A DNA stretch of 64,000 nt from Kiloniellaceae bacterium (GCA_009377535.1 WHTV01000004.1:25351-89350), one strand, 5' to 3'. Counted from the stretch's first letter, positions 1-10,428 are shown. Translations and numbers: made by a program. Notes: generated by a model from the sequence alone, not told the origin.

Positions 1-1488
1 CGGCACCGCGGCGTAGCCGAGCAGCAGGCCCTGGCGGTCGGGCCTGCCGGTGAAGTACTCGCAGAGCGGCGAGACCGCAATGCCCGTCGCGGCTGCAACC
101 TCCGCCGCGCCGCGGTCGCCGAGACCTTCGGCAACGGCCGGCGTCAGCCAGGCCATGAGGTGCAGGCCGGTGTCGTCGGGCGCCACAGAGAGAAAGTCAC
201 CGAGGTGGCGCTCCGCCGCCGCCACCAGCGCGGCCTGGCGCGCCGCGTAGAGCCGGCGCATGCGGCGCACATGGGTGGCGAAGTGGCCTTCTTCGATGAA
301 GGCGGCGAGCACCGGCTGGACCAGCGCCGTCGGCTGGGCGCCGAGGGCGCCCTGGGCGGCGCTGACCGCATCGACGAGGTTCTCCGGCACCACCAGGTAG
401 CCGACACGGATGGAGGGGAACAGCACCTTGGAGAAAGAACCGATGTAGATGACGCGCCCGGCCTCCTCGCGTCCAGAGGCAAGGCCGAGCAGCGAGGCCA
501 GCGGCCGCCCGGCGTAGCGGTACTCGCTGTCGTAGTCGTCCTCCAGGATCCAGGCGCCGCTGTCGCGCGCCCACTCCAGCAGTTCCAACCGCCTTGCCAG
601 GGAGAGTGTCGTGCCGAGCGGGTAGTGGTGGGTCGGCGTGACGATGGCCGCGCGCGCCGCGGGCCCGAGTCGCCGCCCCTGCTCGACCACCAGGCCCTCG
701 CCGTCCAGCGGCACCGGCACCGGCCGCGCGCCGGCAGCGATGAGGGGTCCGCGCAGACCGGGATAACCAGGCTCCTCGATCCATACCGCGTCACCCGGTT
801 CGAGCAGCAGCTGGATCGTCAGGTCGAGGGCCTGCTGGGCGCCTGCTGTGATGATGACCTGGCGCCAGTCGCAGGCGAGGCCGCGGAAGGTGGCGAGATA
901 GCGGGCGATGGCCTCGCGCAGGGCTTGCAGGCCGGCCGGGGCGCCGAGTCGCAGGAGCTGCGCCGAGGGGTGGCGCCAGAGGCGGCTGTGCAGCCGCGCC
1001 CAGACGTCGAAGGGGAACTCGTCGGTCTCCGGCACCCCCGGCATGAAGGCGCGCTCGGGGTCGTGTTGGCGCCGGCGTAGGCCGACCAGCGCACGACCAC
1101 GGGCGGAGAGGCGCGGCGGTTCCGCAGGCGGCGTAGGGCCGGCGCGGCCGCCGCGCGGCTCGGCCGGCGGCAGGCCCAGCAGGTCTTCCGGCAGTACCCG
1201 GCTGACGAAGGTGCCGGAGCCGGCATGGCCTTCCAGGTAGCCCTCGCTGAGGAGCTGGTCGAAGGCGCTGACCACGGTGTTGCGCGAGCAGCCGAGTTCC
1301 TCCGCCAGGGCGCGGCTGGAGGGCAGGCGCGACCCCGGCGCGAGGCCGCCGGCCAGGATGATCGCGCGCACCTGGTCATAAAGCTGCTGCTGCAGCGAGG
1401 CCTCGGCGCCACGGTCGAGCGCCAGGGCCAGCAGCGGCGTGCGGCGGCGCCCCGGCAATGGCTTATCGGGGGAAGAGCTCCCGTTCAC
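1..1488 (-). CDS. MocR/PdxR-family transcriptional regulator (GntR wHTH + aminotransferase-like domain), C-terminus cut by window edge
   Basis: Reverse-strand frame not in ORF track (no stop inside window). GTG start: VNGSSSPDKPLPGRRRTPLLALALDRGAEASLQQQLYDQVRAIILAGGLAPGSRLPSSRALAEELGCSRNTVVSAFDQLLSEGYLEG... then WILEDDYDSEYRYAGRPL and YIGSFSKVLFPSIRVGYLV, typical of MocR fold-I PLP domain. Confidence 0.9.
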   Translation of the reverse strand, partial: MNGSSSPDKPLPGRRRTPLLALALDRGAEASLQQQLYDQVRAIILAGGLAPGSRLPSSRALAEELGCSRNTVVSAFDQLLSEGYLEGHAGSGTFVSRVLPEDLLGLPPAEPRGGRAGPTPPAEPPRLSARGRALVGLRRRQHDPERAFMPGVPETDEFPFDVWARLHSRLWRHPSAQLLRLGAPAGLQALREAIARYLATFRGLACDWRQVIITAGAQQALDLTIQLLLEPGDAVWIEEPGYPGLRGPLIAAGARPVPVPLDGEGLVVEQGRRLGPAARAAIVTPTHHYPLGTTLSLARRLELLEWARDSGAWILEDDYDSEYRYAGRPLASLLGLASGREEAGRVIYIGSFSKVLFPSIRVGYLVVPENLVDAVSAAQGALGAQPTALVQPVLAAFIEEGHFATHVRRMRRLYAARQAALVAAAERHLGDFLSVAPDDTGLHLMAWLTPAVAEGLGDRGAAEVAAATGIAVSPLCEYFTGRPDRQGLLLGYAAVP

Positions 1489-1616
1489 GGCTGGGGTCCG
1501 GCGCTCGGTGCGGGCGAAGTGGCACCTGAAAATATCAAGAAGCGGTCCTTTCTATGAAACCACTATCCCTCTAGCGTGACGCAGTTTCCAGCAAAACATC
1601 CGCAGAGTTCGCGTCC

Positions 1617-2282
1617 ATGAGCACGTTAGAGGCCGACTACCCGCCGACCGAGCGCACCCGCGTGAAGCGCTCCCACGAGCGCGGCCGCTATGACCGCGAG
1701 ACCGTGCACGCGATCCTCGATGCCGGCCTGATGTGCCATGTCGGCTACGTCATCGACGGCCACCCCTATGTGACGCCGACCGCCTACTGGCGCAGCGGCG
1801 AGCGCGTCTATTGGCACGGCTCCTCCGCCAGCCGCATGCTGCGCCACCTGAAAGCGCGCCCGCGGGTCTGCTTTACCGTCGCGTTGATGGACGGGCTGGT
1901 GCTGGCGCGCTCCGGCTTCCACACCTCGGTGAACTACCGCTCTGTCATGGCCTTCGGCGCGGCAGAGGTGGTCGAGGATGCGTCCGAGAAGCTGGCCGGT
2001 CTCGAAGCCATGATGGAGCGCATCGTGCCCGGACGCTGGCCCGAGCTGAAGCCGCCGACGACGCAGGAGTTGAAGGCCACCACTCTGGTCTCTCTGCAGC
2101 TGGAGGAAGTGGTGGCCAAGGTGCGCAGCGGCCCGCCGAAGGACGAGGCGGAGGACTACGCCCTCGAGGTCTGGGCCGGCGTGGTGCCGACCGCCACGAC
2201 GATCGGCAAGCCCGAGAGCGACCCGGACCTGAAGCCTGGCATTGCTGTGCCGGAGAACCTTTCCCTCGTCCGCATCGGCTAG
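1617..2282 (+). CDS. Pyridoxamine 5'-phosphate oxidase-like FMN-binding family protein (NimA-like)
   Basis: 221 aa, VKRSHERGRYDRETVHAILDAGLMCHVGYVIDGHPYVTPTAYWRSGERVYWHGSSASRML; divergent from MocR gene. Confidence 0.85.
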   Translation: MSTLEADYPPTERTRVKRSHERGRYDRETVHAILDAGLMCHVGYVIDGHPYVTPTAYWRSGERVYWHGSSASRMLRHLKARPRVCFTVALMDGLVLARSGFHTSVNYRSVMAFGAAEVVEDASEKLAGLEAMMERIVPGRWPELKPPTTQELKATTLVSLQLEEVVAKVRSGPPKDEAEDYALEVWAGVVPTATTIGKPESDPDLKPGIAVPENLSLVRIG

Positions 2283-2300
2283 CCCCGGCGGGACCCACCC

Positions 2301-3296
2301 ATGCGGGAACCGCGTTTGTCCGCGCCGGCCGCAGCGGCTATCAGCGGGGGCATGACCGTCGACGCCCCCATAGCCAAGCCCGCGGGCAGCACGCCCCACG
2401 ACCTGCAGGGCCTCGGCGCCGCCGCGCTCTTCGTGCTGCTGTGGAGCACCGGCTTCATCGGCGCCAAGCTCGGCGTGCCGCACGCCGATCCCTTGACCTT
2501 CCTGGCGCTGCGCTTCCTCTTTGCCACCGGCCTGCTGTTCTGCCTGGCGCTGGCGATGCGCGCACCCTGGCCGCGCGATCCCTGGCAGATCCTGCATCTC
2601 TGCGTCGCCGGGGTGCTGCTGCATTCGATCTATCTGGGTGGCGTCTACGTCGCCATGTCGCTCGGCGTCGAGGCCGGCCTCTCGGCCCTCATTGTCAGCA
2701 CCCAGCCGCTGCTGGTGGCGGCCATGGCCGGCCTGCTGCTGGGCGAGCGGGTGACCGCGCGTCAGTGGCTCGGGCTCGCACTGGCCGTCGTCGGGGTGAC
2801 GCTCGTGGTATGGCGCAAGCTGGAGGCCGGCATCGGCACGCCGGAGGGCGTCGCGCTCTGCCTGCTCGCCCTCTGCGGCATCTCCGCGGCGACGCTCTAT
2901 CAAAAGCGCTTCTGCGGCAGCATGGACCTGCGCAGCGGTTCGGTCATCCAGTACGCCGCCGCCGGCACTGCCGCCGGCCTTGGATCGCTGATCTTCGAGC
3001 AGCAGCGCGTCGACTGGACAGGTGAACTGGTCTTCGCGCTGGCCTGGCTGGTGCTGCTGCTGTCGCTTGGTGCCGTCAGCCTGCTCTACTGGCTGATCCG
3101 CCGCGGCGAGGCTTCGCGCGTCTCCAGCCTGTTCTTCCTGGTGCCGCCGGTGACCGCCCTGGTCGCCTGGCCGGTGTTCGGCGAGACCTTCGGGCCGCTG
3201 GCGCTGGCCGGCATGGTGGTCACCGTGGTCGGCGTGGCGCTGGTCAATCTGGAAAAGCGCGGCGGCGAGGCCGAGCGCCTCAAGACGCGGTCTTAG
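2301..3296 (+). CDS. DMT superfamily (EamA) transporter; start may be ATG at 2352
   Basis: Two EamA-like halves of 5 TM each; VLLWSTGFIGAKLGVPHADPLTFLALRF; ISTQPLLVAAMAGLLLGERVT. Confidence 0.85.
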   Translation: MREPRLSAPAAAAISGGMTVDAPIAKPAGSTPHDLQGLGAAALFVLLWSTGFIGAKLGVPHADPLTFLALRFLFATGLLFCLALAMRAPWPRDPWQILHLCVAGVLLHSIYLGGVYVAMSLGVEAGLSALIVSTQPLLVAAMAGLLLGERVTARQWLGLALAVVGVTLVVWRKLEAGIGTPEGVALCLLALCGISAATLYQKRFCGSMDLRSGSVIQYAAAGTAAGLGSLIFEQQRVDWTGELVFALAWLVLLLSLGAVSLLYWLIRRGEASRVSSLFFLVPPVTALVAWPVFGETFGPLALAGMVVTVVGVALVNLEKRGGEAERLKTRS

Positions 3297-3304
3297 AGGT
3301 CGGC

Positions 3305-3484
3305 TTAGAAGTCGACGCAGATCCCCTTGCGCTCCCAATCGCCGTAGCGCGTCGGCTCCGGACCGCTGGGACCGCCGAGTTCTTTCGGCCGTTGCGCTGC
3401 TTTCTCGGCAGGCGCCGGGTCCTTCAGGGGCGCGGCGGCGGCCGGGCGCGGCTTGGGCTGGCGGGCGGTGAACGTCAGGGGCAT
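3305..3484 (-). CDS. DUF1674 / succinate dehydrogenase assembly factor 4-like small protein
   Basis: 59 aa ORF not in track: MPLTFTARQPKPRPAAAAPLKDPAPAEKAAQRPKELGGPSGPEPTRYGDWERKGICVDF; C-terminal EPTRYGDWE.KG..DF is the family hallmark. Confidence 0.88.
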   Translation of the reverse strand: MPLTFTARQPKPRPAAAAPLKDPAPAEKAAQRPKELGGPSGPEPTRYGDWERKGICVDF

Positions 3485-3603
3485 CGCCCCTATATGGCAC
3501 CACCCGGCAGCGCTGCCAAGCCTTGAAGCGGCACCCTGAGCCGCCTACTTGAGGGAAGCCTGATCTACCTAATTTGTCTCGGAAATCTGCGGATCTCAAG
3601 GCG

Positions 3604-4479
3604 ATGAACTCCCTGCGTACCGGTATCCTGATGGCGGCCATGACCGGCCTCTTCCTGGCTATCGGCTTCCTGTTGGGCGGCACCGGCGGCATGCTGATCG
3701 CCTTGGCGATCGCCGTCGTCATGAATGCCTTCGCCTACTGGAACGCCGACAAGGTTGTGCTGCGCATGTACCGCGCGCGCCAGGTCGATCGCTCAAGCGC
3801 CCCGGCCCTGGTCGGCATCGTCGAACAACTGGCCGACAACGCCGGCCTGCCGATGCCGCGCGTCTACATCATCGACGACGAGCAGCCCAACGCCTTTGCC
3901 ACCGGGCGCAACCCGGCCAACGCCGCGGTCGCCGCCACCAGTGGCCTCTTGAGTCGCCTCTCCGCCGAGGAGATCGCCGGCGTCATGGCGCACGAGCTGG
4001 CGCATATCAGGAACCGCGACACCCTGACCATGACGATCACCGCGACCATCGCGGGCGCGATCTCCATGCTGGCCAACTTCAGCCTGTTCTTCGGCGGCGG
4101 CCGCAACAACCCGCTGGGCATTTTCGGCGCCATCCTGGTGATGATCCTGGCGCCGCTGGCCGCCGCCCTGGTGCAGATGGCGATCTCGCGGACCCGCGAG
4201 TACGCCGCCGACCGCGCCGGCGCGGAGATCTGCGGCCAGCCACTGTGGCTGGCGGCGGCGCTGGAGAAGATCGACCGCGCCGCGCGCGGCATCGATAACC
4301 GCACCGCCGAAGGCAACCCGGCGACGGCGCACATGTTCATCATCAATCCGCTGCACAGCCACCGGGTGGACAACCTCTTCACCACCCATCCGCGCACGGA
4401 AAACCGCATCGAGCGGCTGCGCCAGCTGGCCGGCGAGATGGGACGGGTGGCCGCCGGCCCCGCCGGTCCGTGGGGCTGA
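3604..4479 (+). CDS. htpX: M48 family zinc metalloprotease HtpX
   Basis: [26 protein letters not shown], zinc motif [11 protein letters not shown]-terminal [18 protein letters not shown] track extends to 3574 but ATG 3604 fits family. Confidence 0.93.
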   Translation: MNSLRTGILMAAMTGLFLAIGFLLGGTGGMLIALAIAVVMNAFAYWNADKVVLRMYRARQVDRSSAPALVGIVEQLADNAGLPMPRVYIIDDEQPNAFATGRNPANAAVAATSGLLSRLSAEEIAGVMAHELAHIRNRDTLTMTITATIAGAISMLANFSLFFGGGRNNPLGIFGAILVMILAPLAAALVQMAISRTREYAADRAGAEICGQPLWLAAALEKIDRAARGIDNRTAEGNPATAHMFIINPLHSHRVDNLFTTHPRTENRIERLRQLAGEMGRVAAGPAGPWG

Positions 4480-4530
4480 GCCGGCGTCGGACCTTGCAGT
4501 TCGCCGGCCCAGGTCTTACAGCCTAGCGCC

Positions 4531-5862
4531 ATGATCGAAACCCCCAAGGGCTCCTCTCCGAAGGGCCGCGACCTGAGAGGCCAGAACGCCCGCAAATCGG
4601 CCCTCGCGCTGCTGCGCGCGGTGCTCGACGACGGCCGGCCGCTCGACGAGGCGCTGGCCCGCAATCCTCACCTCGACAAGCTGGAGGCGCGCGACCGCGC
4701 CTTCGCCCGCCTGCTGCTGGCGACCATGCTGCGTCGCCTGGGTCAGATCGACGCAGCGCTCGACGCCTGCCTCGACAGGCCGATCCGCGCCAAGGACATC
4801 ATCCTGCGTCACATCCTGCGGCTTGGCGCCGTGCAGCTGCTGTTCCTCGAGACGCCGCCGCACGCGGCGGTCAGCACCGCCCTCGACCTCGCCAAGGGAC
4901 CGCGGCTGGCCGGCCAACGCGGCCTGCTGAACGCCGTGCTGCGCCGGCTGTCCCGCGAGGGCCGGGCGATGGTCGCGGCGCAGGACGCCGCGCGCCTCAA
5001 CACGCCGGACTGGCTGTGGCAGCCCTGGTGCGCCGCCTACGGCGAGGCGACCGCCCACGCCATCGCCGAGGCACACCTCGTCGAGCCGCCGCTGGATCTT
5101 TCCTGCAGAAGCGACCCCGCCGGCTGGGCGGAAAAGCTGGGGGCGACGCTGCTGCCTGGCGGCACGCTGCGCCTGGCCGCCGGCCAGGGCGACGTCGCCC
5201 GGCTGCCCGGCTACGCCGAGGGCGCCTGGTGGGTACAGGACGCGGCGGCCGCCCTGCCGGCACGCCTGCTGGGTGCGGTCGCCGGCAAGCAGGTCATCGA
5301 TCTCTGCGCTGCGCCGGGCGGCAAGACGGCGCAGCTCGCCGCCGCCGGGGCCGAGGTCATCGCGGTAGAGCGCAACGCCGAGCGTCTGTCCCGCCTGCAG
5401 GAGAACTTGCAACGCCTGCAGCTGGGCGCCGCCACCGTGGCCGCCGACGCTGCGCAATGGCACCCACCGGCCCTGGCCGACGCGGTACTGCTGGATGCCC
5501 CCTGTTCATCCACCGGCACCCTGCGGCGGCATCCCGACATCGCTTATCTGAAGGACAGCGCGCAGATCGCCGCGCTGACCCAGGCGCAGGACCGCCTCCT
5601 CGCCCGCGCCGTAGCGATGCTGAAGCCGGGCGGCCTGCTGGTTTATGCCGTCTGCTCGCTGCAGCCGGAAGAAGGGCCGCAGCGCATCCACGCGCTGCTG
5701 TCGTCGGATGACCGCGTCGAGCGGCTGGCGCTGACGCCCGATGATCTGCCTGGGCTGCCCGAAGCGGTCACCCCCGAGGGCGACCTGCGCAGCCTGCCCT
5801 GCCACCTGGCTGACCAGGGCGGCATGGACGGCTTCTACGCCTGCCGCCTGCGCCGGCGTTAG
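4531..5862 (+). CDS. rsmB: 16S rRNA (cytosine(967)-C(5))-methyltransferase RsmB-like
   Basis: N-terminal NusB-like domain, IDLCAAPGGKTAQLAAAGAEVIAVERN, LLDAPCSSTGTLRRHPDI, YAVCSLQPEEG. Confidence 0.92.
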   Translation: MIETPKGSSPKGRDLRGQNARKSALALLRAVLDDGRPLDEALARNPHLDKLEARDRAFARLLLATMLRRLGQIDAALDACLDRPIRAKDIILRHILRLGAVQLLFLETPPHAAVSTALDLAKGPRLAGQRGLLNAVLRRLSREGRAMVAAQDAARLNTPDWLWQPWCAAYGEATAHAIAEAHLVEPPLDLSCRSDPAGWAEKLGATLLPGGTLRLAAGQGDVARLPGYAEGAWWVQDAAAALPARLLGAVAGKQVIDLCAAPGGKTAQLAAAGAEVIAVERNAERLSRLQENLQRLQLGAATVAADAAQWHPPALADAVLLDAPCSSTGTLRRHPDIAYLKDSAQIAALTQAQDRLLARAVAMLKPGGLLVYAVCSLQPEEGPQRIHALLSSDDRVERLALTPDDLPGLPEAVTPEGDLRSLPCHLADQGGMDGFYACRLRRR

Positions 5863-6626
5863 CTGGCCTCGGGCAGCACGATGGTCGGTGGGATGACCAC
5901 CAGCAGAGTGTTGTCGGCCCCGATGTAGACTTTCCCGATGAGCAGCTTGCGCAGCAGCAACAGGTCGCTCAGATCCGGCGGGGTCAAGTTCGCCGAAACG
6001 TCGCCGGTCGGGTTCATCTCAGCCATCAGCTTCACGCCCTCCGGATGGAGGGTGTGGTTGAGCAGCGCGGCCGCCATGGAAATGGCGCCGAATTTCGCCA
6101 GCAGATTCCGGTCGATCTGGCGGATCGCCGGCCGGTCACGCATGTCGTACTGGTTGTCGCCGTTGAACACCAGGATGCGATAATCCTCCAGCCGCAGATC
6201 GCCCTTCAGCGCCACGGCGATGCTGTCGTCGCCGGCCTGATAGACCGAGCCGACCTCAAGCGACTTGAGGAAGTCCTCCGCGGAGTAGGTCTTGGCGAAG
6301 ATGCCGCCGAACAGCCCGCCGAGGCCGACGCGATTCTGGCTGGTGACCTCGACCCCCGGTGCCATCAGCAGGTTGTAAGTCAGGTTCTGCATCATGAACA
6401 CCATCATGGCGACCCGCAGTCGGACGTTGGCGGCCAGCACCAGCGGCAGATAGTTGTAGGGCCCGATCTCGTAGCGCGACTGGCCGTCGCGCTGCTGGTC
6501 CCTCTGCTGGTCCGGATTGGCCAGAGCGCCGGCCGGCCCCTGCACCACCAGTATCGCCGCCACGATGGCAGCGATGAAACGTTGCTTGCTCATCATTACC
6601 CCTTTGTTCCCCGAGACCCGAAGCAA
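5859..6626 (-). CDS. Hypothetical exported protein; start probably at M in MSKQRF (6593)
   Basis: Signal-peptide-like [25 protein letters not shown]; rest unrecognised; stop overlaps rsmB stop (convergent). Confidence 0.7.
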   Translation of the reverse strand: MLRVSGNKGVMMSKQRFIAAIVAAILVVQGPAGALANPDQQRDQQRDGQSRYEIGPYNYLPLVLAANVRLRVAMMVFMMQNLTYNLLMAPGVEVTSQNRVGLGGLFGGIFAKTYSAEDFLKSLEVGSVYQAGDDSIAVALKGDLRLEDYRILVFNGDNQYDMRDRPAIRQIDRNLLAKFGAISMAAALLNHTLHPEGVKLMAEMNPTGDVSANLTPPDLSDLLLLRKLLIGKVYIGADNTLLVVIPPTIVLPEAS

Positions 6627-6846
6627 GAAAACGACGGCAGATCAGCGCTGCCTTTCCCCAAGGGTATGGAAGCACACGATACCAGAGTTGACCGGCGATG
6701 GGATTCAGAACCCGCCGCCCCTGGAGGTTACCCCTTTTGAGGCAGTGCCCCATTCCGCTCCATGTCTTTTCCCGGCTCCGGCTTGCGGGCGCGGAATCTT
6801 GCTGATACCAAGGGCGGAGAGCGAGACTCCAGCGGGACCCGAGCCC

Positions 6847-7512
6847 ATGCAGCAAGCCGTCCGGATCGCCCCTTCCATCCTGGCCGCCGATTTCGCCCGC
6901 ATGGGCGAGGAAGTGAGCGCCGTCGCCGCAGCCGGCGCCGACTACATCCACGTCGATGTCATGGACGGTCACTTCGTGCCGAACATCACCCTCGGCCCCG
7001 ACATGGTGGCGGCCCTGCGTCCCTACACCGACAGGGTATTCGACGTGCACCTGATGATTTCGCCCATCGATCCCTACATCGAGGCCTTCGCCAAGGCCGG
7101 CGCCGACATCATCACCGTGCATCCGGAGGCGGGTCCGCACCTGCATCGCACGCTTCAATTGATCAAGGGGCTCGGCAAGAAGGCCGGCGTGTCGCTCAAT
7201 CCGGCGACGCCGCCCGAGGTGGTCGACCCGGTGCTGGGCGACATCGACCTCATCCTCTGCATGAGCGTCAATCCCGGCTTCGGCGGCCAGAGCTTCATTC
7301 CCGCCACCCTGGCGAAGATCGCGGCCCTGCGCCGCAAGATCGACGACAGCGGGCGAGCCATCGACCTGGAGGTCGATGGCGGGATCAATCCCGAAACCGC
7401 CCCCCGGGCCATCGCCGCGGGTGCCGACGTGCTGGTCGCCGGCAGCGCCACCTTCAAGGGCGGGCCCGAGGCCTACGCCGGCAACATCCGCAAGTTGCGC
7501 GGCGCGGCGTAA
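6847..7512 (+). CDS. rpe: Ribulose-phosphate 3-epimerase
   Basis: [58 protein letters not shown]. Confidence 0.95.
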   Translation: MQQAVRIAPSILAADFARMGEEVSAVAAAGADYIHVDVMDGHFVPNITLGPDMVAALRPYTDRVFDVHLMISPIDPYIEAFAKAGADIITVHPEAGPHLHRTLQLIKGLGKKAGVSLNPATPPEVVDPVLGDIDLILCMSVNPGFGGQSFIPATLAKIAALRRKIDDSGRAIDLEVDGGINPETAPRAIAAGADVLVAGSATFKGGPEAYAGNIRKLRGAA

Positions 7513-9275
7513 TGGCGAGCCGCAGCCACGCCGATCCAGCGCAGGCTGGCCTGGCGGCAGGCCGCAGAGGACTGTTTGGCCGCACGACCCTTGCCGCGCC
7601 GGGTCTCGGCCGGCTGCGCGCTTGGCTGGCGCTGCCGCGCGAGCTGGCCCTCGGCCGCCTCTGCTACGTCCTGAAACGCCCGCTCTTCGCCCTGCCGGAA
7701 GGGCCCTGGCGGTGGCGCGGCAACCCGCCGGCGACCGCCGCCCTGGTGCCGCCGGACCCCTGGCCGGGCAACGCCCAGCGCGGCCTCGCCCTGCTCGACG
7801 ACAGCTTCCACTTCCTCGGCCGCAGCCTGACGCGACCGGCACCGCAATGGAATCCCGTCGGCGTCGACCCGGCCTGGCTCGAAGTCCTGCACGGCTTCGG
7901 CTGGCTGCGCGACCTGCGCGCCGCCGGCGGCGACAACGCCCGGCGCAAGGCGCGCGCGCTGGTGGCCGACTGGATCGCCGTCAACGCCGCCTGGTCGCCG
8001 GTCGCCTGGCATCCGGTCGTGACCGGCAACCGCCTGTCCCACTGGTTCAGCCAGTACGAGTTCTACGCCGCCAGCGCCGATGTCGAGTTCCGCCAACGCC
8101 TGCTGGCCGCCGCCGCACGCCAGGCGCGACACCTGGCCGGAGTGCTGCCGGCCGGCCTCAGTGGCGCCGACGAGGTCGCGGCCGCCAAGGGGCTCTGCAT
8201 GGCCGGGCTTTGCCTGCCGGACGGCGCGGCCTGGTTGAGCCGCGGCCTCGAGCTGCTGGCCGCTGCCCTGGACGCGCAGATCCTCTCCGACGGCGGCCAG
8301 CGCGAGCGCTGCCCCATCCTGCTGCTCTCGGTGCTGCGCGACTGCATCGACCTGCGTGCCGCGCTGCTGGCTGCCGGGCGGGAGGTGCCGGGCGACCTCG
8401 GCCTGCGGATCGAAGGCATGGCCGCCATGTTGCGGTTGCTGCAGCACGGCGACGGCGGGCTCGCCCTGTTCAACGGCGGCAACGAAGGCGAGGACCTGCA
8501 GATCGGTCTGGTGCTGCAGCGCGCCGCCAGTGGCAAGGGCCCGCTGCAGAGCGCGCCGGCAGGCGGCTTCCAGCGCCTGCAGGCCGGGCGCAGCCTGGTA
8601 CTGGTCGACTGTGGTCGGCCGCCGCCGCCCGGCTACGACCGGCAGGCGCATGCCGGCACGTTGAGCTTCGAGATGTCGGTCGGCCGCGACCGCCTCATCG
8701 TCAACTGCGGTGCCCAGAGGGGCGCCGGCGACTGGCGCGCCGCCCAGCGCAGCACGGCGGCCCACGCCACCGCGACACTGGCCGACACCAACTCCTCCGA
8801 ACTGCTGGCCCAGGGCGGCTTTGGCGGACGCCGCGCAGCGGTCACCTGCCGGCGTGACGAGGACGAGGGCAATCTCTGGCTGGAGGCGAGCCATGACGGC
8901 TACCAGCCGCTCTTCGGCGTCACTCACCAGCGCCGGCTGTTCCTCTCTGCCAACGGCGAGGACCTGCGCGGCGAGGACCGCTTCACCGGCGAAGCGGCGC
9001 CGGCCAAGCCTTGCGGTTTCGCGCTGCGCTTCCACCTGCATCCCGAGGTACAGGCCATGTCGGCGCAGGACGGCCGCTCCGTCGTGCTGCGGCTGCCCAA
9101 GGGCGGCGGGTGGCGCCTGCGCAGCGCCGGTGGCGCGCTGGCATTGGAGTCGAGCGTCTACCTCGGCCAGCCCGGCCAGATCCGGCGCAGCCAGCAGATC
9201 GTCCTCAGCGGCACCATCGCGGCGAGCGAGACCGTGGTGAAGTGGGCGCTGCAGCGCATGGAGAGCGCGCGCTGA
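7512..9275 (+). CDS. Heparinase II/III family protein
   Basis: ATG overlaps rpe stop (TAATG). HPVVTGNRLSHWFSQYEFYA, HDGYQPLFGVTHQRRLFLSANGEDLRGEDRF; ORF track start at 6762 is too far upstream. Confidence 0.88.
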   Translation: MASRSHADPAQAGLAAGRRGLFGRTTLAAPGLGRLRAWLALPRELALGRLCYVLKRPLFALPEGPWRWRGNPPATAALVPPDPWPGNAQRGLALLDDSFHFLGRSLTRPAPQWNPVGVDPAWLEVLHGFGWLRDLRAAGGDNARRKARALVADWIAVNAAWSPVAWHPVVTGNRLSHWFSQYEFYAASADVEFRQRLLAAAARQARHLAGVLPAGLSGADEVAAAKGLCMAGLCLPDGAAWLSRGLELLAAALDAQILSDGGQRERCPILLLSVLRDCIDLRAALLAAGREVPGDLGLRIEGMAAMLRLLQHGDGGLALFNGGNEGEDLQIGLVLQRAASGKGPLQSAPAGGFQRLQAGRSLVLVDCGRPPPPGYDRQAHAGTLSFEMSVGRDRLIVNCGAQRGAGDWRAAQRSTAAHATATLADTNSSELLAQGGFGGRRAAVTCRRDEDEGNLWLEASHDGYQPLFGVTHQRRLFLSANGEDLRGEDRFTGEAAPAKPCGFALRFHLHPEVQAMSAQDGRSVVLRLPKGGGWRLRSAGGALALESSVYLGQPGQIRRSQQIVLSGTIAASETVVKWALQRMESAR

Positions 9276-9276
9276 G

Positions 9277-10350
9277 ATGTCTGCAGCGGAGACCCCTGGC
9301 TGGCTCTCAGATCCCTGGAATCTCGGCCTCGCCATCGCTTTGACCGGTCTGGCGAGCTGGGCGGCCACTGGTGCGGTGCTGCGCCTGCTGGTCGCCTGGC
9401 GGGTCTACGACAAGCCGAACCACCGCAGCAGCCACGGCCGGGCGAGGCCGCGCGGTGGCGGCTTGGCGGTGGTGCCGGTGGCGCTCGTCGCCTGGATCGC
9501 CACCACCCTGGCCGGCGGCGGTGCCGACCGGGGTTTCTGGCTGATCGTCGCCGGCGCCTGCCTGCTTGGCGCGATCTCCTGGGCCGATGATGTGAAGCCG
9601 CGACCGGCCAGCCTGCGTTTTGGCGTGCAGGTGGCCGCCGTCACCCTCGGGCTCTGGGCCCTCGACCCGGCGGGGCTGGTGTTCCAAGGCCTGCTGCCGC
9701 CGGCCGCCGACCGCCTCGCCGCCGCGCTGGTCTGGCTGTGGTTCATCAATCTTTTCAACTTCATGGACGGCATCGACGGTATCACCGCGGTGGAAACCGT
9801 CGCCATCGGCGGCGGCTTGGCGCTGGTCGCGGTCCTGCAGGACCTCGCACCGGTTGCGATCTTCCAGAGCGCGGCGCTGGCTGCCGTCGCCATCGGCTTT
9901 CTGTACTGGAACTGGGCACCGTCGCGCATCTTCCTCGGCGACGTCGGCTCGGTGCCGCTCGGCTACCTGCTCGGCTGGCTGTTGGTCGGCGCGGCGGCCG
10001 ACGGGTTTTGGGCCGTCGCCGTCATCCTGCCGCTCTACTATCTGGCCGATGCCACCTGGACCTTGCTGCGGCGTGCCGGGCGACAGGAGAAGCTGTGGCG
10101 GGCCCACCGGGAGCATTTCTACCAGCGCGCCGTGCAGCGCGGTTTCGGCCATGGCGCCATCGCCCTGCGAATCCTGCTGTGCAACGCCGTGCTGGTGGCG
10201 CTCGCCCTCGCGGCCTCCGTCGGCGGCGCTCCGCTGCTGCCGTGGATCAGCCTGGCGCTTGCCTCGCTTGCGGTTGCCGTTCTTCTGTTTATTCTGGCGC
10301 GACAGGCACCTCCGTCGACGCGGTCCGAATCGGCGCCCCCTCCGGACTAG
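9277..10350 (+). CDS. MraY/WecA-like polyprenyl-phosphate sugar-1-phosphate transferase (GT4-type)
   Basis: Multi-TM; NHRSSHGRARPRGGGLAVVP, NLFNFMDGIDGITAVET, FLGDVGSVPLGYLLGW, RAHREHFYQRAVQRG. Confidence 0.88.
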   Translation: MSAAETPGWLSDPWNLGLAIALTGLASWAATGAVLRLLVAWRVYDKPNHRSSHGRARPRGGGLAVVPVALVAWIATTLAGGGADRGFWLIVAGACLLGAISWADDVKPRPASLRFGVQVAAVTLGLWALDPAGLVFQGLLPPAADRLAAALVWLWFINLFNFMDGIDGITAVETVAIGGGLALVAVLQDLAPVAIFQSAALAAVAIGFLYWNWAPSRIFLGDVGSVPLGYLLGWLLVGAAADGFWAVAVILPLYYLADATWTLLRRAGRQEKLWRAHREHFYQRAVQRGFGHGAIALRILLCNAVLVALALAASVGGAPLLPWISLALASLAVAVLLFILARQAPPSTRSESAPPPD

Positions 10351-10428
10351 GCGCGCTCTGCACCGCGGCGGCGGCCACAGCGGCCGAGCAGTGCGCAGTG
10401 ATTTCGCGAAGAGGGCCAAGAAGCCGGC

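Noticed and set aside
1626-3722. 698-aa minus-strand ORF
   Set aside because: Antisense to the PNPOx-like and DMT genes; only the small DUF1674 frame in this stretch is convincing.
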